A DNA stretch of 64,000 nt from Rikenellaceae bacterium (GCA_017463585.1 JAFTOX010000014.1:1-64000), one strand, 5' to 3'. Counted from the first letter of the stretch, positions 15,328 to 25,320 are shown. Made by a program: numbers and translations. Notes: a model not told the origin generated them from the sequence alone.

Positions 15328-16038
15328 ATGAAAGTAAGATATTTTACCATACCTAATCTTCTGACGCTCTCTAATCTGTTGTGCGGCTCGTTGGCTGTGT
15401 TGGCTGCATTTGAGGGCGATTTGGTGCGTACGTTCTGGCTGGTGATGTTGTCGGCCTTGTGCGATTTTCTGGACGGATTCGCAGCGCGTCTGCTCAATCA
15501 ATACTCGGCACTCGGTGTGCAACTCGATTCGCTGGCCGATATGGTCAGCTTCGGTCTGGTGCCCTCGGCAGTGGTCTTTTCGATTCTGCGCACGTTGGAG
15601 TTCGGTGGCGAAAATAGCGCATGGTGCTACGTGGCATTCATCATCGTGCTGTTCTCGGCTCTGCGTCTGGCGCGATTCAATATCGACGATTCGCAGCACG
15701 AGGAGTTTCTCGGTCTGCCCACGCCCGCTTGCTCGATCTTCTTCGTGGCTACGGGTTGGATGTTCGACAAGGGTCTGCTTCCGGGGACCGACGCCGTGTG
15801 GTATGCGGTTGATGCCGTTGTGATGGCGACGTTGCTGATTCTGCCCGTGAGAATGTTTTCGCTCAAAATCAAAAGTTTTGGCTGGCGAGGCAATGAATTG
15901 CGCTTTACGTTCGTTATACTTGCAGCGGTGGCGGTGGCAATCTGGCAGGTGAAGGCTGTGCCGACGGTGATTGTGGCATACGTTTTGGTCTCGATGGTGC
16001 GCCATCTGCTCGCAAAGAGATCAGAGTCAAAAGAATAG
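15328..16038 (+). CDS. pssA: CDP-diacylglycerol--serine O-phosphatidyltransferase
   Basis: 236 aa integral membrane enzyme of the CDP-alcohol phosphatidyltransferase family, making phosphatidylserine, the precursor of phosphatidylethanolamine. The catalytic motif D-x2-D-G-x2-A-R-x8-G-x3-D-x3-D is intact (CDFLDGFAARLL...LGVQLDSLADM, about residues 45-71). Several TM segments follow. The porin gene starts 13 bp downstream. No psd gene is in the window. Confidence 0.93.
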   Translation: MKVRYFTIPNLLTLSNLLCGSLAVLAAFEGDLVRTFWLVMLSALCDFLDGFAARLLNQYSALGVQLDSLADMVSFGLVPSAVVFSILRTLEFGGENSAWCYVAFIIVLFSALRLARFNIDDSQHEEFLGLPTPACSIFFVATGWMFDKGLLPGTDAVWYAVDAVVMATLLILPVRMFSLKIKSFGWRGNELRFTFVILAAVAVAIWQVKAVPTVIVAYVLVSMVRHLLAKRSESKE

Positions 16039-16051
16039 AATAGTTGCGACG

Positions 16052-18202
16052 ATGCGATCGAAGTTGATCAACATATTGATTGTATTGGCTGCGGCGGTGC
16101 TGTGGCCTTCGGTCGTATTGGCGCAAAACAATGCAAATGCCGCTGCGGAGTTGATGCGTGCACAACGCGAAGGTCGTACAACGGGTATGGATCAGGCGGG
16201 TGCAAACCCATTCAACCAGCCACAGTATGACGAGAATGGCGACCCGATCGAGGGGGAGCAGGGCGAGCAGGAGGATTCGACCAAAAAGGAGCGAATCCGT
16301 AAGCCGCTCGAATCCTACTTTTTCAGCGATTCGATCCGTGCGCTCAATAACTTCAAGTGGACTATCGACCCCTATGCCAACCGTGTGAATATCCAGCCGT
16401 TGGATACCATTTTGCGTGATTGGCGAATCGATTATCACTTCTTGCAGGAGGGTGTGGGCGACCTCTATTTGGGTAATCTGGGTGGCGCGACAACGCCGCT
16501 CAACTATTTCGAACGACCGCAGAACTTCAACTTCAAGATGGCCGACGCCTACGATGGCTATCTGATGAAGATGGATAATGTCGATTTCTATAACGCTAAG
16601 CACCCATTCACTCAGTTGTTCTACACGACGGCGGGACAGAAGAGCCGCCAGGAGGATAATTTCCGCGTAATCCACGCACAGAACATCTCGCCCTCGACCA
16701 ACGTCAATATCGACTACAAGAGCCGTGGTACGCGAGGAATCTATACGTGGCAACGTGCTCGTGTGAAGGATCTTTCGGTTGCCTTTGCACATACGGGACG
16801 TCGTTATTCGGTTCACGCGGGATATATCTACAATGCGATCGATACACGCGAGAATGGTGGTATCGTGGGCGATTGGGCGGTTGTCGATACGATGTTCGAG
16901 CTGACGACTAATGTGCCCGTTAAGTTGCAGGACGCCAAGAATAAGATCCGAAACAACTCGTTCTACGTTGTGCAGTCGTTCGGTATTCCGCTGATCGGAT
17001 TGACCGAGGACGATTTTACGATGGGCGACCGTCCGGCGGTCTTCATCGGACACGCCTTTGAGTATAATCGCATCTACCGCAAATATACCGACACGCGCTC
17101 GGGTACGCGCTTCACCGACGAACGCGACGAGTCGGGCGGAATGACCCAACACGAATACTACGAAAATTGGTTTATCGACCCCGCGCAAACGGTCGATTCG
17201 ACATTTGAGTCGAGAATCTCAAACCGCGTTTTTGTGCAGATTCAGCCGTGGGATCGTAATGGCGTTGTGGGTGTGATCGATGCGGGTGTGGGTCTGGATA
17301 ACCACCGCTACTATCAATTTACGCTGGGCGACTACCTCTCGGGTGAGCGTAAACCCGTGAGCAAGACCAGCTACTACGCCTATGGCTCGATCGACGGTCG
17401 AATCAAGAAGTATGTCGATTGGGGTGGCGATGTGAAGTTTTATCCGTCGGGTTATCGCGGCGGAGATCTGGAAATTGGTGCAGATATTGCTCTGCGCGCC
17501 TTTATTAAGAATCGACCGATTCAGCTCTCGGGACGATTCTCGAATGTGCTCCGTTCTCCTTCGTATTTCGAGGAGAACTATTTCTCAAACCACTATGCGT
17601 GGTTTACTCCTTTGAAAAAGGAGAATGAGACCCGTTTTGAGGTAGCCTTGACGGCTCCCGATTATGCTCTCGAAGTGGGTGCTTGGTATGGTCTGTCGAG
17701 CGATAAAATCTATATCGACTCGCTCTGCCACATCAACCAAAGCACTTCGACGGTGAGTGTTACGGGTCTGTATGCTCGCAAGGATTTCCGCATTGGCGGA
17801 CTCCATCTGGACAATAGGGTATTGTTGCAGTGGAGTACGGATCAAAAGGTAATCCCCGTGCCCAAAGCAAGCGTCGTGCTGTCGTACTACTATGAGTTCG
17901 ACATCGTGAAAGATGTACTGCGTATGCAGGCAGGTTTGGAAGGTCGTTACAATACCAAGTATTACGCCTTCGGCTACAATCCTGCGCTGGCTGCGTTCTA
18001 CAACCAACGCGAGGCAAAAGTCGGAGGCTATCCGATGATCGACGCCTTTGTTTCGGCGAAGTGGAAACGTATGCGAATATTCGTCAAGTTGCAACACGCC
18101 AACTACGACCTGTTCGGCAAACGTACCTACTTCTCTGCGCTTCACTATCCGCTCAACACGCGCGTTTTGAAGCTGGGATTCTCGTGGGGTTTCTATGATT
18201 AG
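16052..18202 (+). CDS. Putative outer-membrane porin (Porin_10-like)
   Basis: 716 aa with a signal peptide (MRSKLINILIVLAAAVLWPSVVLAQ). An acidic linker precedes a long run of alternating amphipathic strands rich in Tyr/Phe/Trp, ending in RVLKLGFSWGFYD, an aromatic C-terminal strand typical of beta-barrels. The SYFFSDSIRALNNFKWTIDPYANRV opening is familiar from Bacteroidetes 'putative porin' proteins. The start at 16052 is chosen because it gives a normal signal peptide, whereas upstream in-frame codons overlap pssA. Substrate unknown. Confidence 0.88.
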   Translation: MRSKLINILIVLAAAVLWPSVVLAQNNANAAAELMRAQREGRTTGMDQAGANPFNQPQYDENGDPIEGEQGEQEDSTKKERIRKPLESYFFSDSIRALNNFKWTIDPYANRVNIQPLDTILRDWRIDYHFLQEGVGDLYLGNLGGATTPLNYFERPQNFNFKMADAYDGYLMKMDNVDFYNAKHPFTQLFYTTAGQKSRQEDNFRVIHAQNISPSTNVNIDYKSRGTRGIYTWQRARVKDLSVAFAHTGRRYSVHAGYIYNAIDTRENGGIVGDWAVVDTMFELTTNVPVKLQDAKNKIRNNSFYVVQSFGIPLIGLTEDDFTMGDRPAVFIGHAFEYNRIYRKYTDTRSGTRFTDERDESGGMTQHEYYENWFIDPAQTVDSTFESRISNRVFVQIQPWDRNGVVGVIDAGVGLDNHRYYQFTLGDYLSGERKPVSKTSYYAYGSIDGRIKKYVDWGGDVKFYPSGYRGGDLEIGADIALRAFIKNRPIQLSGRFSNVLRSPSYFEENYFSNHYAWFTPLKKENETRFEVALTAPDYALEVGAWYGLSSDKIYIDSLCHINQSTSTVSVTGLYARKDFRIGGLHLDNRVLLQWSTDQKVIPVPKASVVLSYYYEFDIVKDVLRMQAGLEGRYNTKYYAFGYNPALAAFYNQREAKVGGYPMIDAFVSAKWKRMRIFVKLQHANYDLFGKRTYFSALHYPLNTRVLKLGFSWGFYD

Positions 18203-18244
18203 CGTGCTCGACAGCTTCGGTAGCTGCCCGCAAAACAAACTTTT

Positions 18245-19006
18245 ATGCTTAAAAAGACACTTTTAACAGTCTCGTTTTTAACCGTTCTTACAATTTTAAT
18301 TTTATCAGGACATCAGTTGAGTCCCTCGCGTGAGGCTGCTCAAATGGATCGTACCGAGATTGTTACGCCACTATTGCCGACCGATGAGGTTGCACATTGT
18401 GGCTTTGTAATGGCCGAAATTCCGCAGCCCGCACCTCAGCCCAAAGCTAAGCCGACGGGCCGCCGTACCATCTCAGCCTACGACGATATGATGCGTCGTG
18501 CGGCTGCCGAGTCGGGACACGACTGGCGACTGTTGAGCGCAATCGCTTACCACGAGTCGCGATTCAACCCCGATGCGGTGTCGAAAGTTGGTGCATTCGG
18601 TCTGATGCAGATTATGCCCCGTGTGGCCGAGCAATTCAATGTGCCACAAGAGGAGGCGCGCGACCCCGAGATCAATATTCGCTTGGCGTCGAAATTGTTG
18701 AATAAGATCGACCGTTCGTTGCGTCTTTCGTCGGAGGCTACCGAGGAGGACCGTCTGTGCCTGATGTTGGCCAGCTACGTGGGCGGTATCGGTCACGTGC
18801 GCGATGCGCAGCGTTTGGCTGCCAAGAACAGCGAGAATCCCGAGAAATGGGAGGTCGTGTCGCGCTATCTTGAACTGAAAGGTCAGCCCGAGTATTATGA
18901 GGACTCGGTCGTACGCTGCGGTCGATTCACGGGCATCAAGCAGACCTTGGCCTATGTGCGCAATGTGAAGTCGCACTACGATAAGTATTGCGAGCAGACG
19001 CTCTAA
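18245..19006 (+). CDS. SLT-domain lytic transglycosylase
   Basis: 253 aa. An N-terminal signal/anchor (LLTVSFLTVLTILILSG) and a Pro-rich linker are followed by an SLT domain starting ~residue 80. The catalytic Glu lies in AIAYHESRFNPDAVS, followed by VGAFGLMQIMPRVAEQF and the ASYVGGIGHVRDAQRLA block, as in MltF/Slt enzymes. Cleaves glycan strands of peptidoglycan in the periplasm. It follows the porin gene by 42 bp, with a small hairpin (CAGCTTCGGTAGCTG) between. Confidence 0.9.
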   Translation: MLKKTLLTVSFLTVLTILILSGHQLSPSREAAQMDRTEIVTPLLPTDEVAHCGFVMAEIPQPAPQPKAKPTGRRTISAYDDMMRRAAAESGHDWRLLSAIAYHESRFNPDAVSKVGAFGLMQIMPRVAEQFNVPQEEARDPEINIRLASKLLNKIDRSLRLSSEATEEDRLCLMLASYVGGIGHVRDAQRLAAKNSENPEKWEVVSRYLELKGQPEYYEDSVVRCGRFTGIKQTLAYVRNVKSHYDKYCEQTL

Positions 19007-19049
19007 TATGTGCCACGGTCGCAGTCGAGACCTAATCAATTGAGAATTA

Positions 19050-19078
19050 AGAGTCGCCCGAGGGTGGCTCTTTTTTTT
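19050..19078 (+). terminator. Terminator of pssA-porin-transglycosylase operon
   Basis: Arms AGAGTCGCC/GGTGGCTCT with G-T pairs, then eight T. Confidence 0.85.
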
Positions 19079-19292
19079 ATTCAAAATTCAAGATTCAAGA
19101 TTCAAGATTCACAATTCACAATTCACAATCGTTTCACTTATAACCCATTGGCAAAATCGAAGATTTTGACACACCTTCGCGGGCTCGCCCTTCGGGCGAC
19201 CGCCCCAGCCCGCGAAGGTGCGCATTTTTATTGCAAGCAAAGTAAATATTTTTGAATTTTGAATTCTCAGTTGTCGATTTCTTTGAAATCGA
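19079..19292. repeat. Composite intergenic repeat with inverted termini and central long hairpin
   Basis: Left array of ATTCAAAATTCAAG/ATTCACA units (19079-19130). The 13-bp ATTCAAAATTCAA at 19079-19091 recurs inverted at 19252-19264. Between them are a CAAAATC-GAA-GATTTTG hairpin (19152-19168) and a 49-nt hairpin (19172-19220) with 14-bp arms enclosing CGCCC-TTCG-GGGCG-like pairing. TCGATTTC-TTT-GAAATCGA (19274-19292) closes the module. No ORF. It resembles a small non-autonomous (MITE/REP-like) element; no transposase is seen. Confidence 0.6.
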
Positions 19293-19394
19293 TACACGCG
19301 GAGCGCCTGTGTAGTTAAATTCAATAGCTTTCGAATTGTTCGGACGAAAAAAAACTTCTCGCGCGCGTGTCGGGTATGCGCGCGTATGGAATTT

Positions 19395-19434
19395 TTATGT
19401 ATATTTGCATGATGTATTGTCCCGAAGGTGAAAT
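19395..19434 (+). repeat. Promoter-bearing direct repeat, upstream copy
   Basis: Forty-bp segment with the -7 element TATATTTG (19400-19407) and a downstream GATGTATTGT...CCGAAGGTG block. It matches 37 of 40 positions of 20112-20151, the promoter region of the oligopeptide transporter. It drives or once drove the cyclase gene. Confidence 0.8.
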
Positions 19435-19484
19435 AGAATTACCTTTGCGAAAAAAAGAAACCATCATATTAGAGAATACAAGTT

Positions 19485-20087
19485 ATGAAGATCTACGATA
19501 TTTCCCAAGAAGTTTTCAGTTGTCAGGTATATCCAGGCGATCCAGCACCGGAAAGAAAGGTACTTGGTTCGATGTCAGAAGGTGAATTGTATAACCTGAC
19601 AGCATTTAGTATGTGTGCACATAATGGTACACATGTTGATGCTCCCTTCCATTTTCTGAAGGATGGGAAAACTGTAGACACCATCTGTCTGGAAGCATTT
19701 ATAGGTATGGCTTATGTGGCAGAACATCATGGAATCGTTTCTGCTGACAATGCTCTTGGATTCATCGAAAAGGCCAAGGCACTGAACCCAGAAGCTGCAA
19801 AGAGAATTTTAATTAAGGGTGCAGCAGAAGTTTCACTTGAAGCGGCAAAAGTATTTGCATCTTCAGGAATGATGCTTTTAGGAAATGAATCGCAGACAGT
19901 CGGCCCTGAAGATTCTCCAATGGCAGTGCATCAAGTGTTGTTGGGTGCTGATGTCGTATTGCTTGAAGGAATTCGTCTGTCGGAGATCTCAGAAGGTATT
20001 TATCTATTGAATGCTGCTCCGTTGAATCTTTCAGGTTCTGACGGAGCACCATGTAGGGCGATATTGATGGATGATGTGTTAGGATAA
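19485..20087 (+). CDS. Cyclase-family (kynurenine-formamidase-like) metal hydrolase
   Basis: 200 aa with the family motif H-x-G-T-H-x-D-A-P-x-H (HNGTHVDAPFHF), which binds the catalytic metal in cyclase/KynB-type amidohydrolases. Other cues are YDISQEVF near the start and GIRLSEISEGIYLLNAAPL near the end. Codon use is A/T-rich at third positions (AAA, GAA, TCA, AGA), clearly unlike its neighbours, and a Firmicutes-like purine leader precedes the ATG. With the bracketing promoter repeats this indicates recent acquisition. The substrate could be N-formylkynurenine or another cyclic amide. Confidence 0.85.
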   Translation: MKIYDISQEVFSCQVYPGDPAPERKVLGSMSEGELYNLTAFSMCAHNGTHVDAPFHFLKDGKTVDTICLEAFIGMAYVAEHHGIVSADNALGFIEKAKALNPEAAKRILIKGAAEVSLEAAKVFASSGMMLLGNESQTVGPEDSPMAVHQVLLGADVVLLEGIRLSEISEGIYLLNAAPLNLSGSDGAPCRAILMDDVLG

Positions 20088-20111
20088 GTACCTTATCCTT
20101 GCCGATTCTCG

Positions 20112-20151
20112 TTATGTATATTTGCGTGATGTATTGTGCCGAAGGTGGAAT
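20112..20151 (+). repeat. Promoter-bearing direct repeat, downstream copy
   Basis: Second copy of the 40-bp segment, with TATATTTG at 20117-20124, ahead of the oligopeptide transporter start at 20190. It differs from the upstream copy at three positions. Confidence 0.8.
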
Positions 20152-20189
20152 GCTCAAAACGAAATTAATCTCAAAAACTTAAATAAATT

Positions 20190-22142
20190 ATGACACAAGA
20201 TCAACAAAAACAGCTCACTTCGCTGCCCGAAAACGCCTACCGCGAGTTGGCCGAGGGCGAGAAGTACGAACCTATGATGTCGCCCAACTCGACACCCGCA
20301 GAGGTTACTCCCTACTCGGTTTCGATGGGTATCTTGATGGCCGTTCTGTTTTCGGCAGCGGCTGCCTATCTGGGTTTGAAAATCGGTCAGGTATTCGAGG
20401 CCGCAATTCCCATTGCAATTATCGCTGTGGGTGTCGGTAATATGCTCGGCAAACGCAATACGTTGGGTCAGAACGTTCTGATTCAGTCGATTGGCGCGTC
20501 GTCGGGTGTGATCGTGGCAGGTGCAATCTTCACTCTGCCCGCACTCTATATCTTGGGCTTGGAGGCGCAGTTCTATCAGGTATTCCTCTCGTCGCTGCTG
20601 GGTGGCGTGCTGGGTATCGTGCTGCTGATTCCGTTCCGCAAGTACTTCGTTAAGGATATGCACGGTAAGTACCCCTTCCCCGAGGCTACGGCTACGACCG
20701 AGGTGCTCGTTTCGGGCGAGAAGGGTGGCAATCAGGCTAAGCTGCTGGCTGTTAGTGGTTTGATCGGTGGTCTTTATGACTTTGTGATCAGCACCTTCGG
20801 TTGGTGGCACGAGCAGGTAACCACTCGCATTTGCGATTGGGGCGTTGAGATGGCCGACAAGTTCAAGACCGTGATGAGCGTCAATACGGGTGCAGCGGTG
20901 CTCGGTTTGGGTTATATCATCGGTCTGAAATATGCGGCATTTATCTGCGCAGGTTCGTTCCTCGTTTGGTTCGTGATTGTTCCCGTGATTGGTATGGCGG
21001 GAGGCGATGCGACGGCAGCAATGACCGCTGAGTCGATCTTCGCAGCGTACGCTAAGCCGATCGGTATCGGCGGTATCGCAATGGCAGGTATCATCGGTAT
21101 CGTGCGCCAGGCAGGTATCATCAAGTCGGCTGTTGGTTTGGCAGCTAAGGAGCTTGGCGGCAAGAAGGGTGGTGCTACGGAGGTAACGGAGCGTACGCAG
21201 CGCGACCTGTCGATGAAGCTCGTGCTTACAGTGCTGATCGCGGCTCTGTTGACCACTTTCATCTTCTTCCAGTTTGGCGTGCTGAACAATTGGTTGTACT
21301 CGATCGTTGCAATTTTGATCGTATTCGTTATCGCATTCTTGTTTACGACCGTTGCTGCTAATGCAATCGCAATCGTAGGTTCGAACCCCGTTTCGGGTAT
21401 GACGCTGATGACCCTGATCCTCTCGTCGCTGGTGCTGGTAAGCATCGGTTTGAACGGCACGGCAGGTATGACAGCAGCGATGATCATTGGTGGTGTGGTA
21501 TGTACCGCGCTGTCGATGGCTGGTGGTTTCATCACCGACTTGAAGATCGGTTATTGGTTGGGTACTACGCCCTCGAAGCAGGAGGGTTGGAAGTTCCTCG
21601 GTACGGCGATCTCGGCTGCAACGGTTGCAGGTGTGATGATCATTCTGAACAAGACCTACGGTTTCGGTCCCGATAGCCCGCTGGTAGCTCCTCAGGCAAA
21701 CGCAATGGCTGAGGTTATCCGCCCGTTGATGTCGGGTGGTGAGACTCCGTGGATTCTCTACTTCGCAGGTGCTGCTTTGGCGCTGACGCTGACGATGATC
21801 GGTGTTCCCGCGTTGGCATTTGCGCTGGGTATGTTTATTCCTCTGTCGCTCAATACTCCGCTGTTGGTCGGTGGTTTGATCGCTTGGTTCGTATCGAGCC
21901 GCTCGAAGGATAAGGCGCTGAACAAGGCTCGTGCCGATCGTGGTACACTGATTGCGTCGGGATTCATTGCTGGTGGTGCTCTGATGGGTGTTGTAAGTGC
22001 AGTGTTGCGCTTCTGCGAGATCGACTGGTTTGCAGCCGAGTGGAATGCCTCGAAGGGTGCTGAGTGGCTGTCGGTTGCGATGTACGTACTGATCATCGGT
22101 TATATGATCTGGGATTCGTGCCGCGCAAAGAAGGAGGAGTAG
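20190..22142 (+). CDS. OPT-family oligopeptide transporter
   Basis: 650 aa, about 14-16 hydrophobic segments. Family blocks include TPYSVSMGILMAVLFSAAAAYLGLKIGQVFEAAIP near the N-terminus and the GSNPVSGMT motif (about residue 397). OPT proteins import small peptides, or metal-chelates in some branches, using the proton gradient. The next gene is a tripeptidase (pepT), which fits uptake followed by cleavage. A Lys/Thr/Glu-rich cytoplasmic loop lies near residues 320-340. Confidence 0.93.
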   Translation: MTQDQQKQLTSLPENAYRELAEGEKYEPMMSPNSTPAEVTPYSVSMGILMAVLFSAAAAYLGLKIGQVFEAAIPIAIIAVGVGNMLGKRNTLGQNVLIQSIGASSGVIVAGAIFTLPALYILGLEAQFYQVFLSSLLGGVLGIVLLIPFRKYFVKDMHGKYPFPEATATTEVLVSGEKGGNQAKLLAVSGLIGGLYDFVISTFGWWHEQVTTRICDWGVEMADKFKTVMSVNTGAAVLGLGYIIGLKYAAFICAGSFLVWFVIVPVIGMAGGDATAAMTAESIFAAYAKPIGIGGIAMAGIIGIVRQAGIIKSAVGLAAKELGGKKGGATEVTERTQRDLSMKLVLTVLIAALLTTFIFFQFGVLNNWLYSIVAILIVFVIAFLFTTVAANAIAIVGSNPVSGMTLMTLILSSLVLVSIGLNGTAGMTAAMIIGGVVCTALSMAGGFITDLKIGYWLGTTPSKQEGWKFLGTAISAATVAGVMIILNKTYGFGPDSPLVAPQANAMAEVIRPLMSGGETPWILYFAGAALALTLTMIGVPALAFALGMFIPLSLNTPLLVGGLIAWFVSSRSKDKALNKARADRGTLIASGFIAGGALMGVVSAVLRFCEIDWFAAEWNASKGAEWLSVAMYVLIIGYMIWDSCRAKKEE

Positions 22143-22170
22143 TTTAACCGCAAAATAATCGGATAGAATT

Positions 22171-23387
22171 ATGGAATTGAAAGAACGCTTTTTGAAATAC
22201 GTGTCGTACGATACGCAGAGCAGCGAAGAGAGTACGACTTTCCCCTCGACGACAAGCAGAAGGTGCTGCTGGCCGATCTGGCTGAGGAGATGCGCTCGTT
22301 GGGTATGACCGAGGTGACGATGGACGAGTATGGCTACGTGATGGGTACGATTCCCGCGTCGAAGGGCAAGGAGTCGGCTCCCGTGATTGGCTTCATCTCG
22401 CACGTCGATACGGCACCCGATATGAGTGGTAAAGATGTTAAACCTCAGGTAATTGAGTGCTACGAGGGTGGCGACATCAAGCTCAACGATCAGCTGACGA
22501 TGCGCGTCGAGGACTTCCCCGAGTTGGAGTTCTTCAAGGGACATACGCTGATTCACACCGACGGCACGACGCTGCTCGGCGCCGACGACAAGGCTGGCGT
22601 TGCCGAGATTATGACCGCTGCGGAGTACCTGCTGACCCACCCCGAGGTGGAGCACGGCAAGATCCGCATTGGTTTCACGCCCGATGAGGAGATTGGTCGC
22701 GGTGTCGATTACTTCAATGTCGAGAATTTCGGTGCTCAGTTTGCTTATACGGTCGATGGCGGTATGGAGGGCGAGTTGGAGTATGAGAACTTCAACGCCG
22801 CAGGTGCCAAAATCCATATTCAGGGTCGCAACGTGCACCCCGGTTATGCTAAGGATAAGATGATCAACGCATTGCAGGTGGCTTGCGAGATCAACTCGAT
22901 GTTGCCCGCGGTGCAGCGTCCCGAGCACACCGAGGGCTACGAGGGTTTCTATCATCTGGTAGGCTTGAATGGCGCAGTCGAGGAGGCCGATATGAGCTAT
23001 ATCGTTCGTGATCACGATCGTGCGAAGTTCGAGCAGAAGAAGGCATACTTGGAGAGCGTCGTGGCGCTGCTCACGAAGAAGTATGGCGAGGGCGTGATCG
23101 AACTGAAACTGACCGATCAGTACTACAATATGCGCGAGATGGTCGAGCCGCACCCCGAGGTGATCGAGCGTGCGTTGGCGGCTATGCGCGAGGCAGGTGT
23201 TGAGCCGCTGGTGCGCCCGATTCGTGGTGGTACGGACGGTTCGCGTCTGTCGTATATGGGTCTGCCGTGCCCCAACCTCTTCACGGGAGGTATGAATTTC
23301 CACGGCAAATTTGAATACTGCTCGCTGACTACAATGGGTCGCGCGATGCAGGTTATTCTGAATCTGGCTCGTCTGTGGGCCGAATAG
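22171..23387 (+). pseudogene. pepT: Peptidase T gene with a -1 frameshift near codon 27
   Basis: ATG at 22171 begins MELKERFLKYVSYDTQSSEE, a normal PepT N-terminus. After FPST near 22250 the frame is lost and hits TGA at 22306. The rest of the enzyme is intact in another frame from about 22251 (DKQKVLLADLAEEM). One inserted base would restore ~405 aa, the usual length. Catalytic features remain: SHVDTAPD, GADDKAGVAEI, TPDEEIGRG, VDGGMEGELE and RGGTDGSRLSYMGLPCPNLFTGG. Zinc tripeptidase of the M20 family. Either a real recent mutation or a sequencing error; reinitiation at GTG 22263 would lack the N-terminus. Confidence 0.85.
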
Positions 23388-23394
23388 TAAGGCG

Positions 23395-25320
23395 ATGAAA
23401 AACTTTGGTTTCGTGAAGGTTGCTGCGGCCGTTCCGACGACCGCAGTGGCCGATTGCTCGACCAACGCCGCACATATCGAGGCATTGATGCTCAGTGCGG
23501 AGAAGGCGGGCGTGGCGGTGACGGTCTTTCCCGAGCTGTCGTTGACGGGTGCAACGTGTGGCGACCTGCTGTTGCAGGGTACGCTTTTGGAGGCTGCCGA
23601 GGCGGCTTTGCAACGATTGGTCGATACGTCGGCTGAGTTGCAGGGCGCATTTGTTGTGGGTCTGCCCGTTGAGGTAAATGGAAATATATATAACTGTGCA
23701 GCAATCATTTCGCGTGGTCAGATTGTGGGTGTTGTGCATAAGACATACCTGTCGGATCACGGTGCGTCGAACGAGAAACGTTGGTTCGATGATGGCTCTG
23801 CGCAGATGCTTGGTGAGGTGCAGTTGTGTGGTCAATGTGTCCCCTTCGGTCGTAAACTGATTTTTGCGGCTGAGAATGTGCGCTTTGGCGTTGAGATTGG
23901 CGCTGATCTGTGGGCGGTTGTACCTCCCTCGTCGCAGCTGGCTCCCGATGGAGCGGAGTTGATTCTCTGCCCGTCGGCAATGCCTGCGCTGGCCGAAAAG
24001 TACCAATATACACGTGCGCTTGTCGAGCAGCAGTCGGCACGCACGATGACGGCCTACGTCTATGCTTCGGCGGGCTTTGGCGAATCGACCACCGATCTGG
24101 TCTTCGGTGGCGAGGCGATTATCGCCGAGAATGGTAAGGTACTGGCCGAGGGCGAACGTTTTTCGATTGAGGATCAGTTGATTATCCGCGATGTAGACAT
24201 TGATCTTCTGCGCTCGGAGCGACGTCGTTCGACCACGTTCCGCAGCGGAATGATGTTCGAGTCATCTCAGATGATCGAAATCGCGTTGCCGACGGGCGAT
24301 GTTGAGACTCGCTTTGACCGTGAGATTGAGCAGTCGCCGTTTGTGCCTTGCGACGAGAAAAAACGCGAGGAGCGTTGCGCCGAAATCTTCAAAATTCAAA
24401 CTTTGGCATTGGCCAAGCGTATGCGTCATATCCACTCGTCGAAGGCCGTAATTGGCATTTCGGGTGGCTTGGATTCGACTCTGGCTCTGCTGGTTACGGT
24501 AGCGACGTTCGATCTGCTCGGTTTGGATCGCAAGGGCGTGATTGGCGTTACGATGCCCGGTTTTGGTACGACGGGTCGCACCTATAACAACGCTCTGCGA
24601 ATGATGGAGGCGTTGGGCATTACCGTGCGCGAAATCCCGATCGTCGAGGCGTGTCGCCAGCACTTCAAGGATTTGGGTCTGCCCGAGACGGATCGAAGCG
24701 TAACGTACGAGAATTCGCAGGCTCGTGAGCGTACGCAACTGCTTATGGATCTAGCGAATATGGAGAACGCGCTGGTTGTCGGCACGGGCGACGTGAGCGA
24801 GTTGGCATTGGGTTGGGCAACCTACAATGGCGACCATATGTCGATGTATGGTGTCAATGGCGGTGTGCCTAAGACGTTGGTGCGCCACTTGGTCGGCTGG
24901 TTTGCGTCACAACCTGAGAATGAGGCTGTTGCAGCTACGTTGCGCGATGTGATGGCAACCCCGATCAGCCCCGAGTTGTTGCCTGCCGACGAGCAGGGTA
25001 ACATCGCTCAAAAGACTGAGGATCTGGTTGGTCCGTACGAGTTGCACGACTTCTTCCTGCACGCCTTTGTACGCAATGGCTTTGCACCCGAGAAGATTGA
25101 GTTTTTGGCACGCAAGGCGTTCGCGGGCGAGTACGATGAGCAGACAATAAATCATTGGCTTTCGACGTTTGTACGTAGATTTTTCAATCAGCAGTTCAAG
25201 CGTTCGGCGCTGCCCGATGGTCCGAAGGTTGGCTCGGTAGGACTCTCACCTCGAGGCGATTGGCAGATGCCCAGCGATGCGGTGTCGGCTGAGTGGCAGA
25301 AACGATTAACCAAGAAATAG
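23395..25320 (+). CDS. nadE: Glutamine-hydrolysing NAD+ synthase
   Basis: 641 aa. The N-terminal nitrilase-type glutaminase domain has [13 protein letters not shown] (Glu), HKTYLSD (Lys) and a LILCPSA nucleophile Cys. The C-terminal synthetase carries the ATP PP-loop [18 protein letters not shown], and [12 protein letters not shown]...[11 protein letters not shown]. Converts nicotinate adenine dinucleotide to NAD using glutamine-derived ammonia. Starts 7 bp after pepT and abuts the DUF4923 gene. Confidence 0.96.
   Translation: MKNFGFVKVAAAVPTTAVADCSTNAAHIEALMLSAEKAGVAVTVFPELSLTGATCGDLLLQGTLLEAAEAALQRLVDTSAELQGAFVVGLPVEVNGNIYNCAAIISRGQIVGVVHKTYLSDHGASNEKRWFDDGSAQMLGEVQLCGQCVPFGRKLIFAAENVRFGVEIGADLWAVVPPSSQLAPDGAELILCPSAMPALAEKYQYTRALVEQQSARTMTAYVYASAGFGESTTDLVFGGEAIIAENGKVLAEGERFSIEDQLIIRDVDIDLLRSERRRSTTFRSGMMFESSQMIEIALPTGDVETRFDREIEQSPFVPCDEKKREERCAEIFKIQTLALAKRMRHIHSSKAVIGISGGLDSTLALLVTVATFDLLGLDRKGVIGVTMPGFGTTGRTYNNALRMMEALGITVREIPIVEACRQHFKDLGLPETDRSVTYENSQARERTQLLMDLANMENALVVGTGDVSELALGWATYNGDHMSMYGVNGGVPKTLVRHLVGWFASQPENEAVAATLRDVMATPISPELLPADEQGNIAQKTEDLVGPYELHDFFLHAFVRNGFAPEKIEFLARKAFAGEYDEQTINHWLSTFVRRFFNQQFKRSALPDGPKVGSVGLSPRGDWQMPSDAVSAEWQKRLTKK

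Noticed and set aside
19079-19292. Insertion sequence
   Set aside because: No transposase-like ORF is present; only repeats and hairpins, so it is called a repeat module.
20154-23708. A very long antisense open frame opposite the OPT transporter and pepT
   Set aside because: It is a shadow of biased codon use in the plus-strand genes; its composition is His/Gln/Arg-rich without domains, and it spans several real genes.
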